NCBI GenBank assembly: GCA_013399855.1
Contig: VXAY01002819.1
Location: 268,692-332,691 of the forward strand
DNA length: 64,000 nucleotides
Source: Oxyruncus cristatus
Taxonomy: Eukaryota; Chordata; Aves; Passeriformes; Cotingidae
Direction of reading: 5' to 3'
Shown here: positions 1 through 13,350 of the stretch, one piece after another
Numbering within the stretch: the first letter of the stretch is position 1
How the letters are laid out: every line of letters starts with the position of its first letter
Made by a program: the position numbers and the translations under genes
Notes under the pieces: generated by a model
Databases searched by the model: none
What the model was told of the DNA's origin: nothing
The model's input: only the letters and a program-made list of their open reading frames with translations

Positions 1-3000
1 AAGCATGATGTGGTGCTGGGAGGGGGGATCTCAGCCTGAGCTTCCAGTAGGAACATCAGCCCTCTCCCCAAGGAGCCTGCAAACCTTGGGGCTGGATGAT
101 GTGGTCAGAGGCTTTATTTAGTTCTGAGGCAGGGCTGAGCCTGAGTGGATTTTTAATGCACGAATTTTTAGTGTTTAAACTGAGCAGATCTTTGAACTGC
201 TGTGGTTTCTGAGGGATGTTTCTCTTCCTCTCTGAATGTGTGTGCCATAAATGCTCCAAAAAAAATCCTCCCTGTCCTCTCCAGTGTTGGTAACTCCAGT
301 GATGTGGCCAGAAACTTGCAGAAGGGTTTCCACGAAGACCCTGTGGAGCGTCTTCGATTTTTTTTCACTATCAAAAAGCAAGTTTTCAGCACCAAGGTTA
401 CTTCTAAAGGCTGGTATCCCCAGGAGAGGAGGTCTCATGTAGGGGTGTCAGCAGTGTTGGGGCTGTCCCCAGGAAAGGTGTGAGGGACAGTGGGGACTCC
501 AGGGCCACTCTTGTCTTCAGCTGGCCCAAATGCTGTGGTTTGAGTAGGGTGACTGGAAGAGCTGAGAAAGAGCCAGGCTGGAGGAAGGAATGTCGCAGAG
601 GGAGAGGTGTCTGTGGCCTCCTTTAGAAGGCCGGTTTCTTCACCTCAGCATTGCCAAGTAAAAGCCCTGAATTTCTGTTCCGTGCCTTACCTGGTTCCTG
701 CCTGGGTCTCCGGATTAAACCAGATTTCCTTCCAAACATCTCACTCCGAGGGCTGACAGAACTATCAAGAGATTTTTATTTTCAAAAATATTAATCGTGA
801 AAACTGTTAGTTGGGCAAATGACTACCAAGCCAGGCAGGGAGCCAGGCTGTGCTGCCCAGGGGTGGCACCACGAGTGCATCTGCTGGCCTGTGGGGCAAA
901 CCTGGAAGCCACCACCGTGGTCCAGCAGCTCTGCAGAGCCACGTGGTGGGATTTCATGCAGGGGTGCCTGATGCTCAGGGCTTTGCAGTGGTGGGATTTC
1001 ATGCAGGGTACCTTGGTGTCCTTGGCTTTCCAGTACCTGTGAGCTTTGGTGGGGGCCACCAGGGACTATTTGTCACAGGGATCTGGGCACTGTGTTAGTG
1101 AGACAGGGAGGCTTTTGAGGTTTTCTAGCAGTGGAACCAGATCTTCCCCGTCTTGGGATGGGAGATTGTACCATGCACACACAGCTTTGGGATGTCACAT
1201 CAATGTTAACAACAGGCAAGAAGGGAGAGCAGAGCTGGGTGTGCGTGGCAGTTTGTTTCTTTAGATTTATGCACTGATACTTTCTGCTTAATTGCACCCT
1301 GACATGCACCAAGGGGCAGGGAGGAGTTTTGAAAAAACTTTTTTCCAAAAAAAAAAAATTTGCATCCATGAAATACTCAGGATGGGCTGACTGTTTTTTT
1401 TTTTTAGAAACTGCCATAATTACTCCTGCAAGGCTTCCAGTTCTCCTGCTCTCACTGCACTTGGAGAGAGGCAGCAGGAGTGTTTGTCCTGCCTAGCACA
1501 GGGGGGCTGGGAGGTGATCCCTGCATTGATGCTTGGAGGTGGGTGAGCTGGGAGTCAGAGGGCTGGCTTGTTCCCATGGATGGGAGCTGGTGGTGGACTG
1601 AGGGCTTGGAAGGGGATGGAGGCAATTTAATGACGTATTAGGGTGTACTCAGAACAATAAAAATGTCCCTGGTGCACCCCACAGCTCCCTCCTGACTGCG
1701 TCCTGCCTCTCCCGTGGCTGTGGGGAACCCAGTGGTGTGTCGGGGCCTTGGGGACAGCGTGTCTTGCCTGTAGAGAGGGGCTGCTCCAGGAGGTCTCTCC
1801 CAAGGCTGTTAGGCATGATCCAAAATTAGCATGTCATTCACTTGCTCTTAGCTCTGTTAGCTCTGCGAGGCTAATAGGGCTTAATGAAAAAGGCCTCTTG
1901 TCACCAAAATCAGCACGGCTGACTCAGAACACGCAGAGGGAGCAGACTTGCTGATGGAGGCAATGTCGATGTTTTAAGCGCTCACCCAGTCACAGCAGGG
2001 CCGTGGGACCTGCCCAGGAATCCCTGTCAGAGCCCGCGAGGGGTCCTTGGTTCCCATCTTGGTGGGTAAAGCACAGGTTGAGGAGGATGAAGGCGTGAGC
2101 ATCGAACCCAGCCAAACTGTGTGGAGCGTTCCCAGCGCTGTGCCATGTTCCACAATTAATCACTTCCACCCACACTACACCTTTCCCCTCCCCTAGATCC
2201 TCCCTCGCCTGGTTCTGGAGTGGGGAATGGAGGCAGCTTCAGTTTTATGAATCAATCAAAGACAATGCCTGCTTTGGAGAGCTGCTGATTTAGAGAGCCC
2301 TTTGCAAGCATGTGTGCAGCATGATTTCTTATCGTAGCACAGCTCTGGATGAGCCTGCCAAGAGGAGCTGTTCCAGCTCCTGGCCACATCCTGGGGAGAT
2401 GGCCTGAGTGGTCCTTTCATCTGCAAATAAAACAAACAGGAACAAAGAAGGCAATAATATTGACTTTCATTATTGATATTTCCATTTATCTCAGTAATAA
2501 TTAGTATTTCTGTAGCTGGAAGGGTATAGCTCATAATCTCACTGTTTCAGGGGAGCCTATTAATGTCATCACCAAAACCAACCAGGCATAAAGCACTGGG
2601 CGAGTGCCAAGGAGGGTGAGTGAGGTGGAGGGGTGGGAATGGGGCAGGGCTGAACCTGGAGGAGAGGCAAGAGGCTGTGAAGGGGGTGCATGAATGCTGC
2701 AGGGAGCAGTGGGGCAGCAGAGCCGGGGAAGGGAGACCGTGAGCAGGGCCTCCTATGCCTGTGGTGGGGTGGGAGAGCTGTGTGAGCATGGTAATGGGAG
2801 CTGGGGCTCTTGGGTCCGCCGTCAGCCATCCCCTTGCTGCATCCTCTGGCACAGCCGGAGAACATCCTGCTTGTCAGTGTTTGGGAAGGAAGGGCAAGGC
2901 TGGCACTTCGTGCCTGTGGCCTCTAGGGGTGGAGGATGCACTGAGATCGCAGTCCCAGTGCCTTCCCCGCGGCCTCCAAGCTGTGGCAGCAACGGCTCCG

Positions 3001-5789
3001 TGTCACCAGCACACCGAGAAGTGTAGGAAACCAGGGCAGGTTCTTTTGTCTGTCCCTGCCTGCCCCGGGGCACCTGTGTCGTTTATGCACGAGCTTCCCA
3101 CAGCACCCAGCCTTGTTGTTTGCTGGCTCTTAATTAGTCATTCCCCATTCTCTTTTAAACCCCCTCGAGGTGCTCTCTGCAGGTGCCTTGTGCCTGGCCT
3201 GAATCTCCTCTGGGATCCCCGAGGAGGTGGGGCGGAGGTTTCAGCACTGGTGCTGCTGCTCTCCTGTGAGAAAGCTCTGACGTGCAATTGCTCTGTGAAT
3301 TATCCTGGGTCACTCTGGAGGTCCGTTTCCTGCATCTGTGTTTTCAATTGTCCCATTAAGTGTGTGTCCAGAGCCCTCCTGTGAGGGATGGTTTCCAGTG
3401 TGCAGCATCCCGAGCATTATCAATTCCACAGGAACCGCTGTCACAGCAGCTGCAGGGACAAGCGAGCAGCGAATGCAAATGCAGGGCAGTGTTTTTATTA
3501 GGATTTAAATGCGTTTAGGACTGTTCAGAATTACAATGTGATTTGAGCCAGAAGGGGCTTATAAAACTGGTATGAGTTCATATATTATACAGTAAACGTG
3601 CCAAAGCCCATGGCTCCTGCTGCACACCATCCTCAGTGAGGTGGGGAGGGGACCAGATGGCTGTCAAGGCTCAGCCCTGTTGCCCCAGCATGTCCCTGTA
3701 GGGAAAGGCTGTTCGAGATGGAAGGAGGGCTGGAGTCATGGAGGTGGTTGTGCAGGAAAGCTGGTCCTTGTTAACAAACCTGAGCCTGTGGTGCAGTACA
3801 GGCTGGCAGGTGTGGTTGGTCTCTGGCTGAAATGTAGGGGTGCGGGGGGGGGGGCTTGTGGATGTGTTTTGGGGCAGGGTTGCACTACTTCATCCATTCA
3901 TGCTCCCTGTATAGCTCCAGTGTGTGAGGGTGGCAGGGATGCTCCAGCACTGGAGGATGCTGCTCACGAGAGAAGCAGCATGGCTGCACCTTCTTCCTCC
4001 CTGTGTAGTGAGCCATGGCTTCTCTGGGTGCTGGTGCACCACCTTTCCTTGGGCCAGAACCCACTCCAGGTTTCTGGGAGCAGCAAGCTTTCTCTAGTTG
4101 GTCTAGGATGTGCCAGCCCCAGCTTGCACATCTCTCTCTGGAGACTTCATAACCTGCTGGCTGTACAGGCATCACTCATAAAGGCTTTAATGGCCATTAA
4201 TGTAGTCTCTGGCAGTGCAAGGCTCGGTGCAGATATGGGTGATGTGACAGAGCTGTACCTGTGCACACAGGGGTCCTGGGTCTGTGACACCTGGAAGCCA
4301 CCGTGGTGGGGGTGATGGATTTCTAAACTGCTTTCCCAGACAGAACAGGAATGAAAGGGAAGCTTGAGCTATTGGCTTGGGATGTTCGTGCTTCGCCTCA
4401 TTTCAGTGCTGTGCTTTTCATCTCTGAAGGATACAGCTGAATATTTGAATGAGAAATACGTGGTTGTGTTGAAATCCTAGACAAAATGCCTTTTGTGCCT
4501 CCCTGTGTGCTTATTTGTGTAAGAGAGTGTTTTGCTGGAGAAACACGGGAAGGAGCTCGAGGGAGAGGAGGGAAGGTGGAGGTGAGAGCGCTGGGGAGCT
4601 CGCAGTACAATTTCAGGACACTTAAGAGACTCTTATTGTCGGTGGCGAGACAGCGACATCAGAGGCCGTTCAGGCAATTGTCTGAGACAAATTGCTTCGT
4701 TTGATAGGTTTGTTGGTACCGCACTGGTTAAGTTCCTGGGTTATATATTTATCACTGTATACAAAGCGCAGGAGAATTCCAGGAATACATACAGTACACG
4801 TCTCTGGATCCGTCGTTGTCTCCCATGAATGACCTTGCAAGCACGAAATGATGCCACCGGCCCGCGTGGTGCTTCTGAGCAGCTGGATGTTTGCTCTGTA
4901 GGTCTGGGGAGTGCGAGCGCCAGGCCACCTTTGGGGCTCCTCACACTGGGGAGCAGAGCTGGCCTTGTTTGCCACAGGAGGGATGTTTCCCCTCATTCCC
5001 AAAAAGAAAGGTTTCACCCACTTCAGGAGGCACTGAGGGAAGAGCCTTTGACAGGTAACATGCTACTAAAGAAAGCCGCTTTCCCCAGAGAGGGAAAACT
5101 GCTGCTGGTGCCCGCGGGAGAGGTGAAAGTGGAGGTGTGACAGAGAGCAGCTCCAGTGCTTTGCCCTACTCGGAGGAGAGACAGCAAGGCGGGATGCAAA
5201 GGCACCCTGATAAAAAGACCCACTGGTGGCATTTGGACGGTGCTGGAGAGGCTCAGCTCTCCTCTCCACAGAGAGCCCTGGCTTTGGCCAGCCCTGCTGT
5301 GCCATCCCCATCCCCTGGGGCAGCCAGGACTGGGAGACGTGTGCTGCATCCAGCAGCCCAGATCAAAGGGACTTTAGCCTGTGACATCCACCGGAATGCC
5401 TTTAATGCCCAGCCCTGGAGTGGGGAGATTTACTCAAGGGACTCATTTCCTTGCCTGAATGTAAAAAAAAAACCCAACACCCCTGTGTTAATTTCACATT
5501 CAGGAAACTTTATTTAATACCTTTTCATTCGTTTACCAGTTTAGTTAATTGCAGTGGGGTTTTGTTATTTTTATATACTTATTTTTAATTCATTCCAACT
5601 TTGTCCTCATATACTCTTTGTTCTTTAAAGCTGTTCCATGATGGGTATTTATTGCCTATGCTGGTTCTCTGGGTGGACAGGGAATGGAGGAGGGGTATCC
5701 CAGCTGCACCCGTGTGCCAAAGCTGTACCTGCCAAAGCAGTAGCTCTGGTGACACCAGCCAGTCTCAGCAGATCAAAACAAGATGAAGA
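1..5789. other. non-coding upstream region, no gene seen
   Basis: This stretch has many short open frames on both strands, but none resembles a known protein, and none has convincing flanking splice signals or composition. It is mixed-GC vertebrate DNA. Visible minor structure includes a 21-bp direct repeat (943-963 and 988-1008), A and T homopolymers near 1350 and 1400, an 11-G run near 3844-3854, an AATAAA at about 1655, and AT-rich patches near 2430-2500 and 5500-5600. It is either distal 5' flank of LINGO1 or intron of a longer 5' transcript; the sequence alone cannot say which. Confidence 0.6.
943..1008. repeat. short direct repeat, two 21-bp copies 45 bp apart
   Basis: The 21-bp string beginning GTGGTGGGATTTCATGCAGG occurs at 943-963 and is repeated exactly at 988-1008. 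The 24 bp between the copies are not obviously repeated. It looks like a small local duplication with a diverged remainder. Confidence 0.8.
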
Positions 5790-6280
5790 ATTGTTTAGGC
5801 TGAAAAATACCTCTAGGATCATTGAATCCAACCACTAACCCGCCACTGCCAAGCCCACCACTAAACCATGTCCCCAAGTGCCACATCTACATGTCTTTTA
5901 GATAGTTCCAGGCATGGTGACTCCACCAAATCCCTGGACAGCCTGACAACCCTTTCGCTGAAGAAACTTCCCATCTAAACATCCTCTGGTACAACTTTTC
6001 TCTCGTCCTATCAGCCCCCACCTGTCCATAACCTTCTGTCAGGTAGTTGTAAGGAGAATAAGGTCCCCCTTGAGCCTCCTTTTCTCCCAGCTGAATCCCC
6101 CTGGCTCTGCCAGCTGCTCCAGACCCTCCCCCAGTTCTGTTGCCCCTCTCTGAACACGTTCCACCACCTCAATGTCTTTCTTGTAGTGAGGGGCCCAAAA
6201 ATGAACCCAGGATTCTGGGTGTGGCCTCACCAGTGCCCAGTACAGGGGCACAGTCATTGCCCTGATCCTGCTGGCAATGC
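5790..6280 (-). mobile_element. CR1 LINE fragment (3' end with ORF2 C-terminus), decayed
   Basis: Read on the minus strand, 6039-6275 encodes a stretch ending the reverse-transcriptase ORF2 of CR1 elements: [12 protein letters not shown], then [19 protein letters not shown], then the [10 protein letters not shown] block. It is followed by the typical CR1 3' tail, which on the plus strand appears as ACCTCTAGGATCATTGAATC near 5800. The left end on this strand is therefore the element's 3' terminus. The frame breaks after the [10 protein letters not shown] block and the 5' part is absent, which is the usual 5'-truncated dead copy. The plus-strand boundaries are approximate. It is a marker of a bird or other sauropsid genome and has no coding role here. 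Confidence 0.9.
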
Positions 6281-9200
6281 TATTGCAGAGTCTGCTTCTT
6301 GTTCTGGTGGCTCTTGTTGAGTGAAGTGCACCTTCACCAGCACAGGGAGAATTTGAAGACTTGCATCTGTTCTGCTGAATTGTTTGTTCGAAAAACACCC
6401 CAAAAAAAGGAAAATGTCCCAGGGTTTCATTGTGCTGTTTTCTCTATGAAGTAATTGCTACTTTTCTTTAGAAAGAAAACTCAGGCTGAAAAGTTTTTAT
6501 TTTAAAGAACTGGGTGAATCCTTGCAGATGTCCAGGTGTAAAGTGAAATGTTGTTGTGCTTGTCTGTGTTCTAGATTCACCAACACTTAACTGAAAATGT
6601 TTTCTTCTCTTAAGCTAATTCTTACTGAATCGTCAAGAATATGAAAAAATAATAAGTGCGATGAGAATTACATGTGCTTTCACAGCCTTGGCTCTTACCA
6701 CAGCCCGTTGTGCTCTTCCATTCCTTCTGTTCTGTGTCTTGGCCATCTTCTCTTCACTCAGACCTTTCCCCAGGCACAGGGGGTCCCTACACAGCCTGCC
6801 ACTTGTGACCTCCTTGGATCCAAACTTACAGCAGCCCTGGCCCTGTTGTGTACTGAAGTCATAGCAAGTCTTGCTGGAGCTGGCTGTGCCTGGTATTTTG
6901 CAGGCTGATGAGTTTGAGTTTAAGCTCCCCTTTGTGTTGGGGAGCCCTGTGGCATTGATGCCCCACAACCTTTAGCACTGGCCAGCTGAGCACTGGGTCC
7001 AAACCCTGCCATCAGGCTTCTTGTCATGTTCCTGAGCAGGGCACACTCTGCTTGTCTCTCCTGTGGGGTGTCATCCCACTGCCCCACTGGATGCTTTCAG
7101 GGCTGGGAGCAGTTTGCAATCCCTGTGCAATCCCAGCTTGCCCTGTACACGGGCACCAGCAAGGAGCAGAGCTGGGCAAAGATGTCAAGAAGCTTTTACA
7201 GCGTGTGTGGGAGCTTATATAAAAGGATCCACTTTCATTCTCCTGCCTGTCTGCTTCAGTCAAAATACAACACCGCAGCTGAGGACGTGCTGTGTCAGAG
7301 CTGACCACAGAGAGCTAATGCATGGCTGCTGCGGTTGGTGCTACATCTCCCTGCACCACAGCTGTCCCGAGCCCCCGCCGCAGCCCCCAGCGCCGCCTTC
7401 AGCCCCGGCCCCTGGGAGCCCGCAGCTCGCCCTGCTGTGAATCATGGCTCCTGCTGAATTGTAGCTCCCGGGAGTGCAAACCACAGTCCTGCCAGGCTCG
7501 TCTCCCAGCCACAGGAACGGCTCTCCGGTGGTGCTCTGCCTTCCCAGCGGGAGCAGCCCCGGGAGCTCGCTGCAGCCGACAGTGGGAGCCCCGGGAGCAG
7601 CACTCTGTCATGTCAGTAATCCCCTTCTGCTCAGTGACACGTGTGTACACGTGGGCACACACGTACCAGAGCGCCCTTGAGGTGTCTGGCAGCCGGCATC
7701 TTCATTATTTAGAGGCTGTGAAGAGCATCTCTTTGCCTGTCACTGTGTGGGCATGTTGCAGGGCCACTGGGGATGACTGGGTGGCTGGGCATGGCAGGGA
7801 CCTGGAGACAGTGCCTTAGGGCAGAGGGGACAGTGGATGTTTGTGTGCTCAGACCACCTTAGCCAGGGCAGGGCGACAGCAGTGGAGCTGAACCTGTGCC
7901 GTGAGCCTTAGAGATGTGGTATGGGGAAGTGAGCAGTGTGTAGGCACCTGTGTTTCCCTTCCTGTTTTCCAGCATACCTTCACCCATTTCTTGTCAGGGC
8001 TTATCTCACCTGGACCCCATCCTGTTGAGCCTTTATCCTGGGGACACCTGGCTTTTCTCCGCTGCTGCATTGGGTAGCAGACATGCTCTGCCCATCCCCT
8101 TGGACCTGGCAGAGGTTTGCAGATGTTTTGGGCAAGCCTTTGCTACCATATTTCCCCCCTTTTCCCTTAAAAATCTGTTGCATCTCCTCTGGAGATCTCT
8201 GCTGAGGCTGTGCGTTTGGGAGCTCTGGAGAGCAGTGGTTGCCCTGACTCACAGCAGCTTTTCTGGGAGGTGGATGTGTAGAGCTCTGCCCTCCAGCAGC
8301 ACTCCTCCAGGATCAGGCACTGTGAGGGATCATCCTCTGGCCAAGGCACCACGTCTTTGTTCTCTGTCTGCAAATTGCTCCTTACTGAGGGCTTGGCTCC
8401 ACGAGCAGAGCCTAGTACAGGAACAGGCAATATGAATCCCAAAACTTCAGTGCACTCAGCAGTTTTCATCAGAGGTTTTCACACCCTGCCTTTCCTCTTT
8501 CTCCTATTCCTCTCATTTCTCCTTGGATAGAAGGACATGGAGGCAGGTCTCCTGAGCTTTGCTGATGAACTTGCCACCACCCCTCGCCTCTCACTGGTGC
8601 GGGCAGAGCAGCTGGTGGGGCTGTAGGGCTGCGGTGGCAGTGGAGCTGCAAAACTCTTCCCAGCGCTGGCTGGACCGAGGCAGAGGGCACCAGCCATCTC
8701 CCACCCCATCCCTCGAAATGTCACTTGCTTTTAAATGCACTGGTAGTTTAAAATAAGAATAACCTGCTGCGGGGCTTCTTAAACCGTGGAATTAAATATG
8801 GTTCTGGTCTCTAGGCAGAGTCTGACTCTTCAATTCTAAATCTGCTCAGCCAAGCGAAATATTGCAGGGGGGAAAGAAATCAATATTTCTTAGGCCCAGC
8901 ACAGAGAGGAAGCTGTCTGTGTGTGGCTGCAGGCGTGCAAGTGCACACATGGGCACACGAGGCTGGGGTGGGAGGGTGCAAGAGGAATACCCTGAGAGAC
9001 AAGATGGGGAGGAGGACACAGTGCTTGCGATGACAGAGCTGTGTGTGCTGCTTCAGGAGAGGTGTGGGGGTGAGTCCATCCCACTCAGGTGTGTGACACC
9101 ATGGTTCTCTCCATGGGGTTCCCAGCACAGTCTTTTAGAGAAGGAAACACAGTTTTTTCGGTTTCAAGACATGTAATTTAGTGACCAGCAAGAGCCTGTG

Positions 9201-10483
9201 AGCTTGTTGCAGAGCAGGTGCTCTGTGGCTGTCCTGGTTTCTGGTACCTGGTATGCGGAGCTGAGCTGTGTAGGAGATGGGAATAATCAGGGATTCTAGC
9301 TGAGTGAAGACTTTCCCCATGACCCACAGGCTCCATCATTTGGAGGATGGCAGTGGTTCAGATAATGGATGGTGTGCTTTTGCTATTCACCCCGAGGACT
9401 GATTTGGATGCACCACGTGCAGCACTGTGTGGCCCGTGGCAGCGTACCCTGGGCATAGCTGTCCTTGTCCACAGTCCTTCTCTTGACCAGAGGACACAGG
9501 ACACATGGGGAATGGCCCCTGGTATCTGCTCTGGGAGCATTGCTGAAGGTTCCTGTCCTTCCCTGCAGAAGGGATGTGCTATAGCTAGGGGTTGTAGCTC
9601 AGGGGCAGGTGAAGCTGCTTTTGCCAGGTCTACGTTCTCCAGGTAGTTTCTGTCCCACCTCCCTCCCTCCCCGCTGTCACTGCCTTGCAGAGTCCCGATG
9701 TTCTCCCTCTGTGCCACTGCGCTCCTCTGCGGTGTGTGGTGCTGGGAGGAGGGAGCTGTGCCACCGTGTCGGGAGCAGGGGCGGAGGAGGACAAATGTTA
9801 CTGACCTGCTCTGGCATCTGACCAAACCACAGACACTCACCCCTCCCAAAAAGCCTCTCTGATGGCTTAATTTCTTAATTGCTGTCTGTGATCAGGATGT
9901 CAGCTCTGGCTCTCCTCCAAGATATGTCACTTCCAGCAGGCTGATGCTCCCTACCACCTTGCTTGGTCACTGTTTTCAGCTCACTGGTATAGCTGGCTGA
10001 AGAATCTCCATGTAGGCCACCTCTGCTGCCCTGAGGGCATCAGGGCAAGTACTGAGGGAGTTCAAAATATCTAGGAGTGCCTGTTCAGGGCCCTGGCGAC
10101 AAGACTGTCTTGTGTATTGGCCAGAAAGGGAGGGTTGGAGCTGAACTGTGTGTGCTGAGGTCCCAGGGAGAGTCCAGCACAGCACCTGGAAGAGGTAAAG
10201 TCCTCAGATGCCTGGTGCTGGGCTCAGAATGGAGACCTGGAGAGCGTGGTGGGATGCCTGGGGGTGAGGGCACCCGAAGAAGAGCTGCCCTCTGTGGGTT
10301 CTGCCACTGGGCTCGTGGGAATTCCCAGTGGCTCCAGCAGTCCAGCTAAGGCAGTGCTGTGAACACGTGCAGCAGGAGCTTACAAGCTGCAGCACAGTAA
10401 GGCTCTATATCTCAATAAGCAGCACTCCAAGGCAGACCTGAAAATAAATATTTGAAGAGGAAATAGTAATCTGTCTTCTATTG

Positions 10484-10535
10484 TCTCTCCTTTCCTCTCT
10501 CTCTCTCTCTCCCTCTCTCTCTCCCCCCCCCTTCT
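10484..10535. repeat. (CT)n microsatellite ending in a C run
   Basis: An almost uninterrupted CT dinucleotide tract runs from about 10484 and ends in ten C residues. On the minus strand it yields the spurious Arg-Glu repeat peptide seen in translation. It is likely length-polymorphic. Confidence 0.9.
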
Positions 10536-12833
10536 CCTGTCTTTTCCATCTGACTGAACACGAGAGTTCGTTGTTAAAGGGGGTTTACTTTTGTGTGGGT
10601 TTTTTCCCTTTGTTTTTTCTCCTTTCTCTGCTCTCCTCAGGAGGAAACTACACTGTTTACAGCCCCCTACAGCAGCAAGAGCTGTCTTCATGCCAAGCTT
10701 GTCCATGCCCAGGATACTGGGTGCTTGTTTGTCTTTCTCTGCGCTTAGTTTGTCTGCCGTGATAAAACACAAGTAGACGGCTCTTCCTTCTCCAGGGAAC
10801 AGACATGATGGGATCAAGCTGCCTGAAGTCTGTAAATGTGGTTCAGCCCAACCCTACAATAGGTTTCCTCGTTCTTTGCAGGTCCGTGGTGCCATGAGGG
10901 ATAGTGTTTCTGGTCCCTGTTCTTAGTGGGAAAGGTTAAAACTGGGCCAGGAGGAGGCAGCTGGCCTTGAGCCTTCCTGGAAAAAGGAGTAAGGTGCTGC
11001 TAAGCTGTGAATAGATGTGAAGGTGGGGGCTTGTGGAACTTGCCTGTGCTCCATGTCAGACAGAAGGTAGGCTACTGAGGCAGTGGATTTTCACACAGGA
11101 GTGGAAAAATCAGCCTCTTGCCTGGCACCAGCTGCTAGCGGGTCACCAAGGAGAGGGTCACCCACAGAGACGTGGTGTGCCCCCCGTGTGTGTGGGAGCT
11201 GCCAGCAAGGCCCCGCATGGCCAAGGGCGGGTGAGAGCAGGGGTGTCGCATGCAGAACTTGGTCGTGGAGCAGCAAATGCAGAGTCAGCCCACGGGCTGT
11301 GTGATCTCCCTCTCTGCATCTGGGGATCCGTGGGCTGGGAAAGGAGCACTGGCATCATCTAGAGCCCTCCTCCAAGCGTGAAGGGAAGTGTTAGGAGAAA
11401 TCAACCGTAAAAGTAGAGGTGAAGAGTGGTAGTGAGAAGGGAATAGGGAAGAGAAAGGCTCCAAAGAGGAAATGGGACTGAAAAACGCAGAGGTGGTTTA
11501 AGGATATCTGAGACGTCACAGGCAAGGGAGATGGGGCGGGGAAGATGTAACTTTGGGAGAAGTCTTCTCAGACTGACTGAAAATGTTTGCTAAGCTTCTT
11601 GGCTATATTTAGCAGGCTCCGTGCCCTTTGGAGAGTTCTTCAGGCAGATGGCGGAGGAGCGGTTTGCCAAATGGTGGAAACCGTGTCAGAAGGGGGTGCC
11701 CAGCACTTGGGAAAAGAAGTTTAATGTCAGCTTCACCCTTCCTGCAGCAAAGCCAAACAGTTCGCTTTGCTGCCCGCTGGACAGGGCTGCCAGATGGCTA
11801 AATATTTGCTTGTAAATTAGCAGTGGGAAACAGGCAATGTAAAGCCCCAAACTGAAGAAACACGGGGCCGGATTGGACTCTTCCTCCTGGGGAGGATGGT
11901 CCCTGCAGGGAAGGGTTGGGTAGATCCATTACAGGGGCAGGAAAAGGAAATCTCAAAGCCAATGAGCCCGGCCACTGCGCTGACATCTCTCACTTCCTCA
12001 CTGGCATGGTCACAGACCATTACTCAGGTGTGTGTGCAGCCTCTGGCAGTGTTAGCTTTAAACCAATATGCAGAGAGAAACAGCTTTTCTCTCTAGGAAA
12101 AAAAAAAAAAATGCTGCTTGGTCTGTATCTGTGCAGTATCTCACTGAATGGGATATGACTGGAATGAAATTTCCAGGCACTAATGCAATAGAAGTACTCG
12201 TAATTTGTGTCTGTGCATGTGTGGGGATAGGCAGCACACCAATCCCATGGCGCTGGGCAGCATTCCATATGGTCCTCTGCTCCTTGAGCATGAGCTTACC
12301 TGTGAAATGGCTCCGTGGCTAAATTGGGGTGTCTCTTCATCACACTTGAGCTGGGGCTCCACGCCAGTGGGGAATTAAAGCCTGAGACGTGCCAGAAGAA
12401 TTTTGTGGGGGCAAGGAGAGAGACCACAGGGATGCTCACGGAGACTCTTCCTAAGGTAGTGCTAACCCTGCCTCTCACTAGTTCTTCCAAATCATGGGGC
12501 TGCCCAACTCCCTGCTGTCTGCACACCTCCACTCCAGAGGCATAAGGTTATTTTAAAAACAAGTAAATATTAAAATATTGGCTTCCTTTTGTTTGCTGCC
12601 TGGAGTTGGAGCCTGGTGTTCCCACGTTCTCCAGCATTCCTGCACAGGCAGGAGTGCTGTGCCTCTCTCCTTTCCCCTTGGTTTCTAATGAAAGCCAAGC
12701 TTCCTGTGTCTTAACGTGACTCCAGGGGCTGGGGCTTGGAGAAACTCTACCTCTGTAATGCTGGCAATAAAACCATAAGAGCCGGCTACGCTGCTGTAAA
12801 ACTTTTATTGCTGTGGGGAGAGGAACAGTGAAT

Positions 12834-12872
12834 CCTCCCTCTCTCCCTTCTCCCCCTCTCCCTTCTCCCCTG
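12834..12872. repeat. polypyrimidine tract with a perfect 15-bp tandem pair
   Basis: Positions 12841-12855 and 12856-12870 are two identical copies of CTCTCCCTTCTCCCC inside a longer all-pyrimidine run. Such mirror-like homopyrimidine tracts can adopt triplex (H-DNA) structure; that property is known for the class and is not shown here. Confidence 0.8.
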
Positions 12873-13109
12873 CCCTGCGGCTCCCCAGCACTCGCTCTGC
12901 TCCTCCTCCAGGGCTCTGAGACTTTGTGCCAGGCAGCACAGAGCGGGTCCCACTTTGCTCTGCTCCTGCTCCCCTCGATCCCCTCCCCATCCTGCACCCC
13001 TGGAGCTGGTTTGCCACCGCTCTGGCCTCGCTGTGCCCCACTGGCAGGTCTGTCCCTGCCTCCATTCTTTTCCTTGGGATGCCGCGTGGCTGCTCAGCTG
13101 TGCATCGCT

Positions 13110-13350
13110 CTGTTTGCGGCGTGATCCGAGGAAGAGCCGTAATAGCTCCCTGTGTGGTTAGGCCGTCCATGCATTTTGCATTTCATGGCGACTGGGAGCA
13201 TCGTCTGCCTTCCCACACCATCCCTTACGTATTTATAGATCACAGCAGCGTTATCCGTGTGGATGCAGATCGTGCGTGACGGTTTTCTATAAATACAAAT
13301 GCTCTGTAATTATCGTTAGAACTATTTAGCCCAATTCAAAGGTAGATTAA
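13110..13350. promoter_or_regulatory. candidate conserved non-coding element (POU/homeodomain-like motifs)
   Basis: An AT-richer island stands out from GC-rich surroundings. It contains octamer-like words (ATGCATTTTGCATTT near 13169-13183), TATAAATACAAATG, GTAATTATCG and AGATTAAATAATG. This density of homeodomain and POU-type words is typical of developmental enhancers near neuronal genes, but conservation has not been tested. Confidence 0.3.

Larger units (their letters stand above)
6281..13100. other. non-coding region, no gene seen
   Basis: No recognisable coding exon is present. GC content varies, with a C-rich patch at about 7370-7600 that is too short and CpG-poor to be called a CpG island. 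A purine-rich stretch runs roughly 11385-11480. AT-rich islets occur near 6400-6660, 8740-8870 and 12050-12200. A 64-codon plus-strand frame at 11621-11815 has a peptide-like look but matches no family I know and has no supporting signals. Confidence 0.6.

Noticed and set aside
385..397. REST/NRSE-like half-site TTCAGCACCAAGG
   Set aside because: The left half fits well but the right half does not. A similar half-site at 32438 also lacks a partner at canonical spacing, so neither was called.
6039..6398. 119-codon minus-strand frame considered as a gene
   Set aside because: It is the C-terminal end of a dead CR1 reverse transcriptase.
7370..7600. GC-rich patch considered as a second CpG island
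   Set aside because: It is short and has far fewer CpGs than the island at 40.4-41.3 kb.
11621..11815. 64-codon frame beginning MPFGEFFRQM
   Set aside because: Looks peptide-like, but I know no matching family and see no splice or promoter support. More probably chance within AT-rich non-coding DNA.
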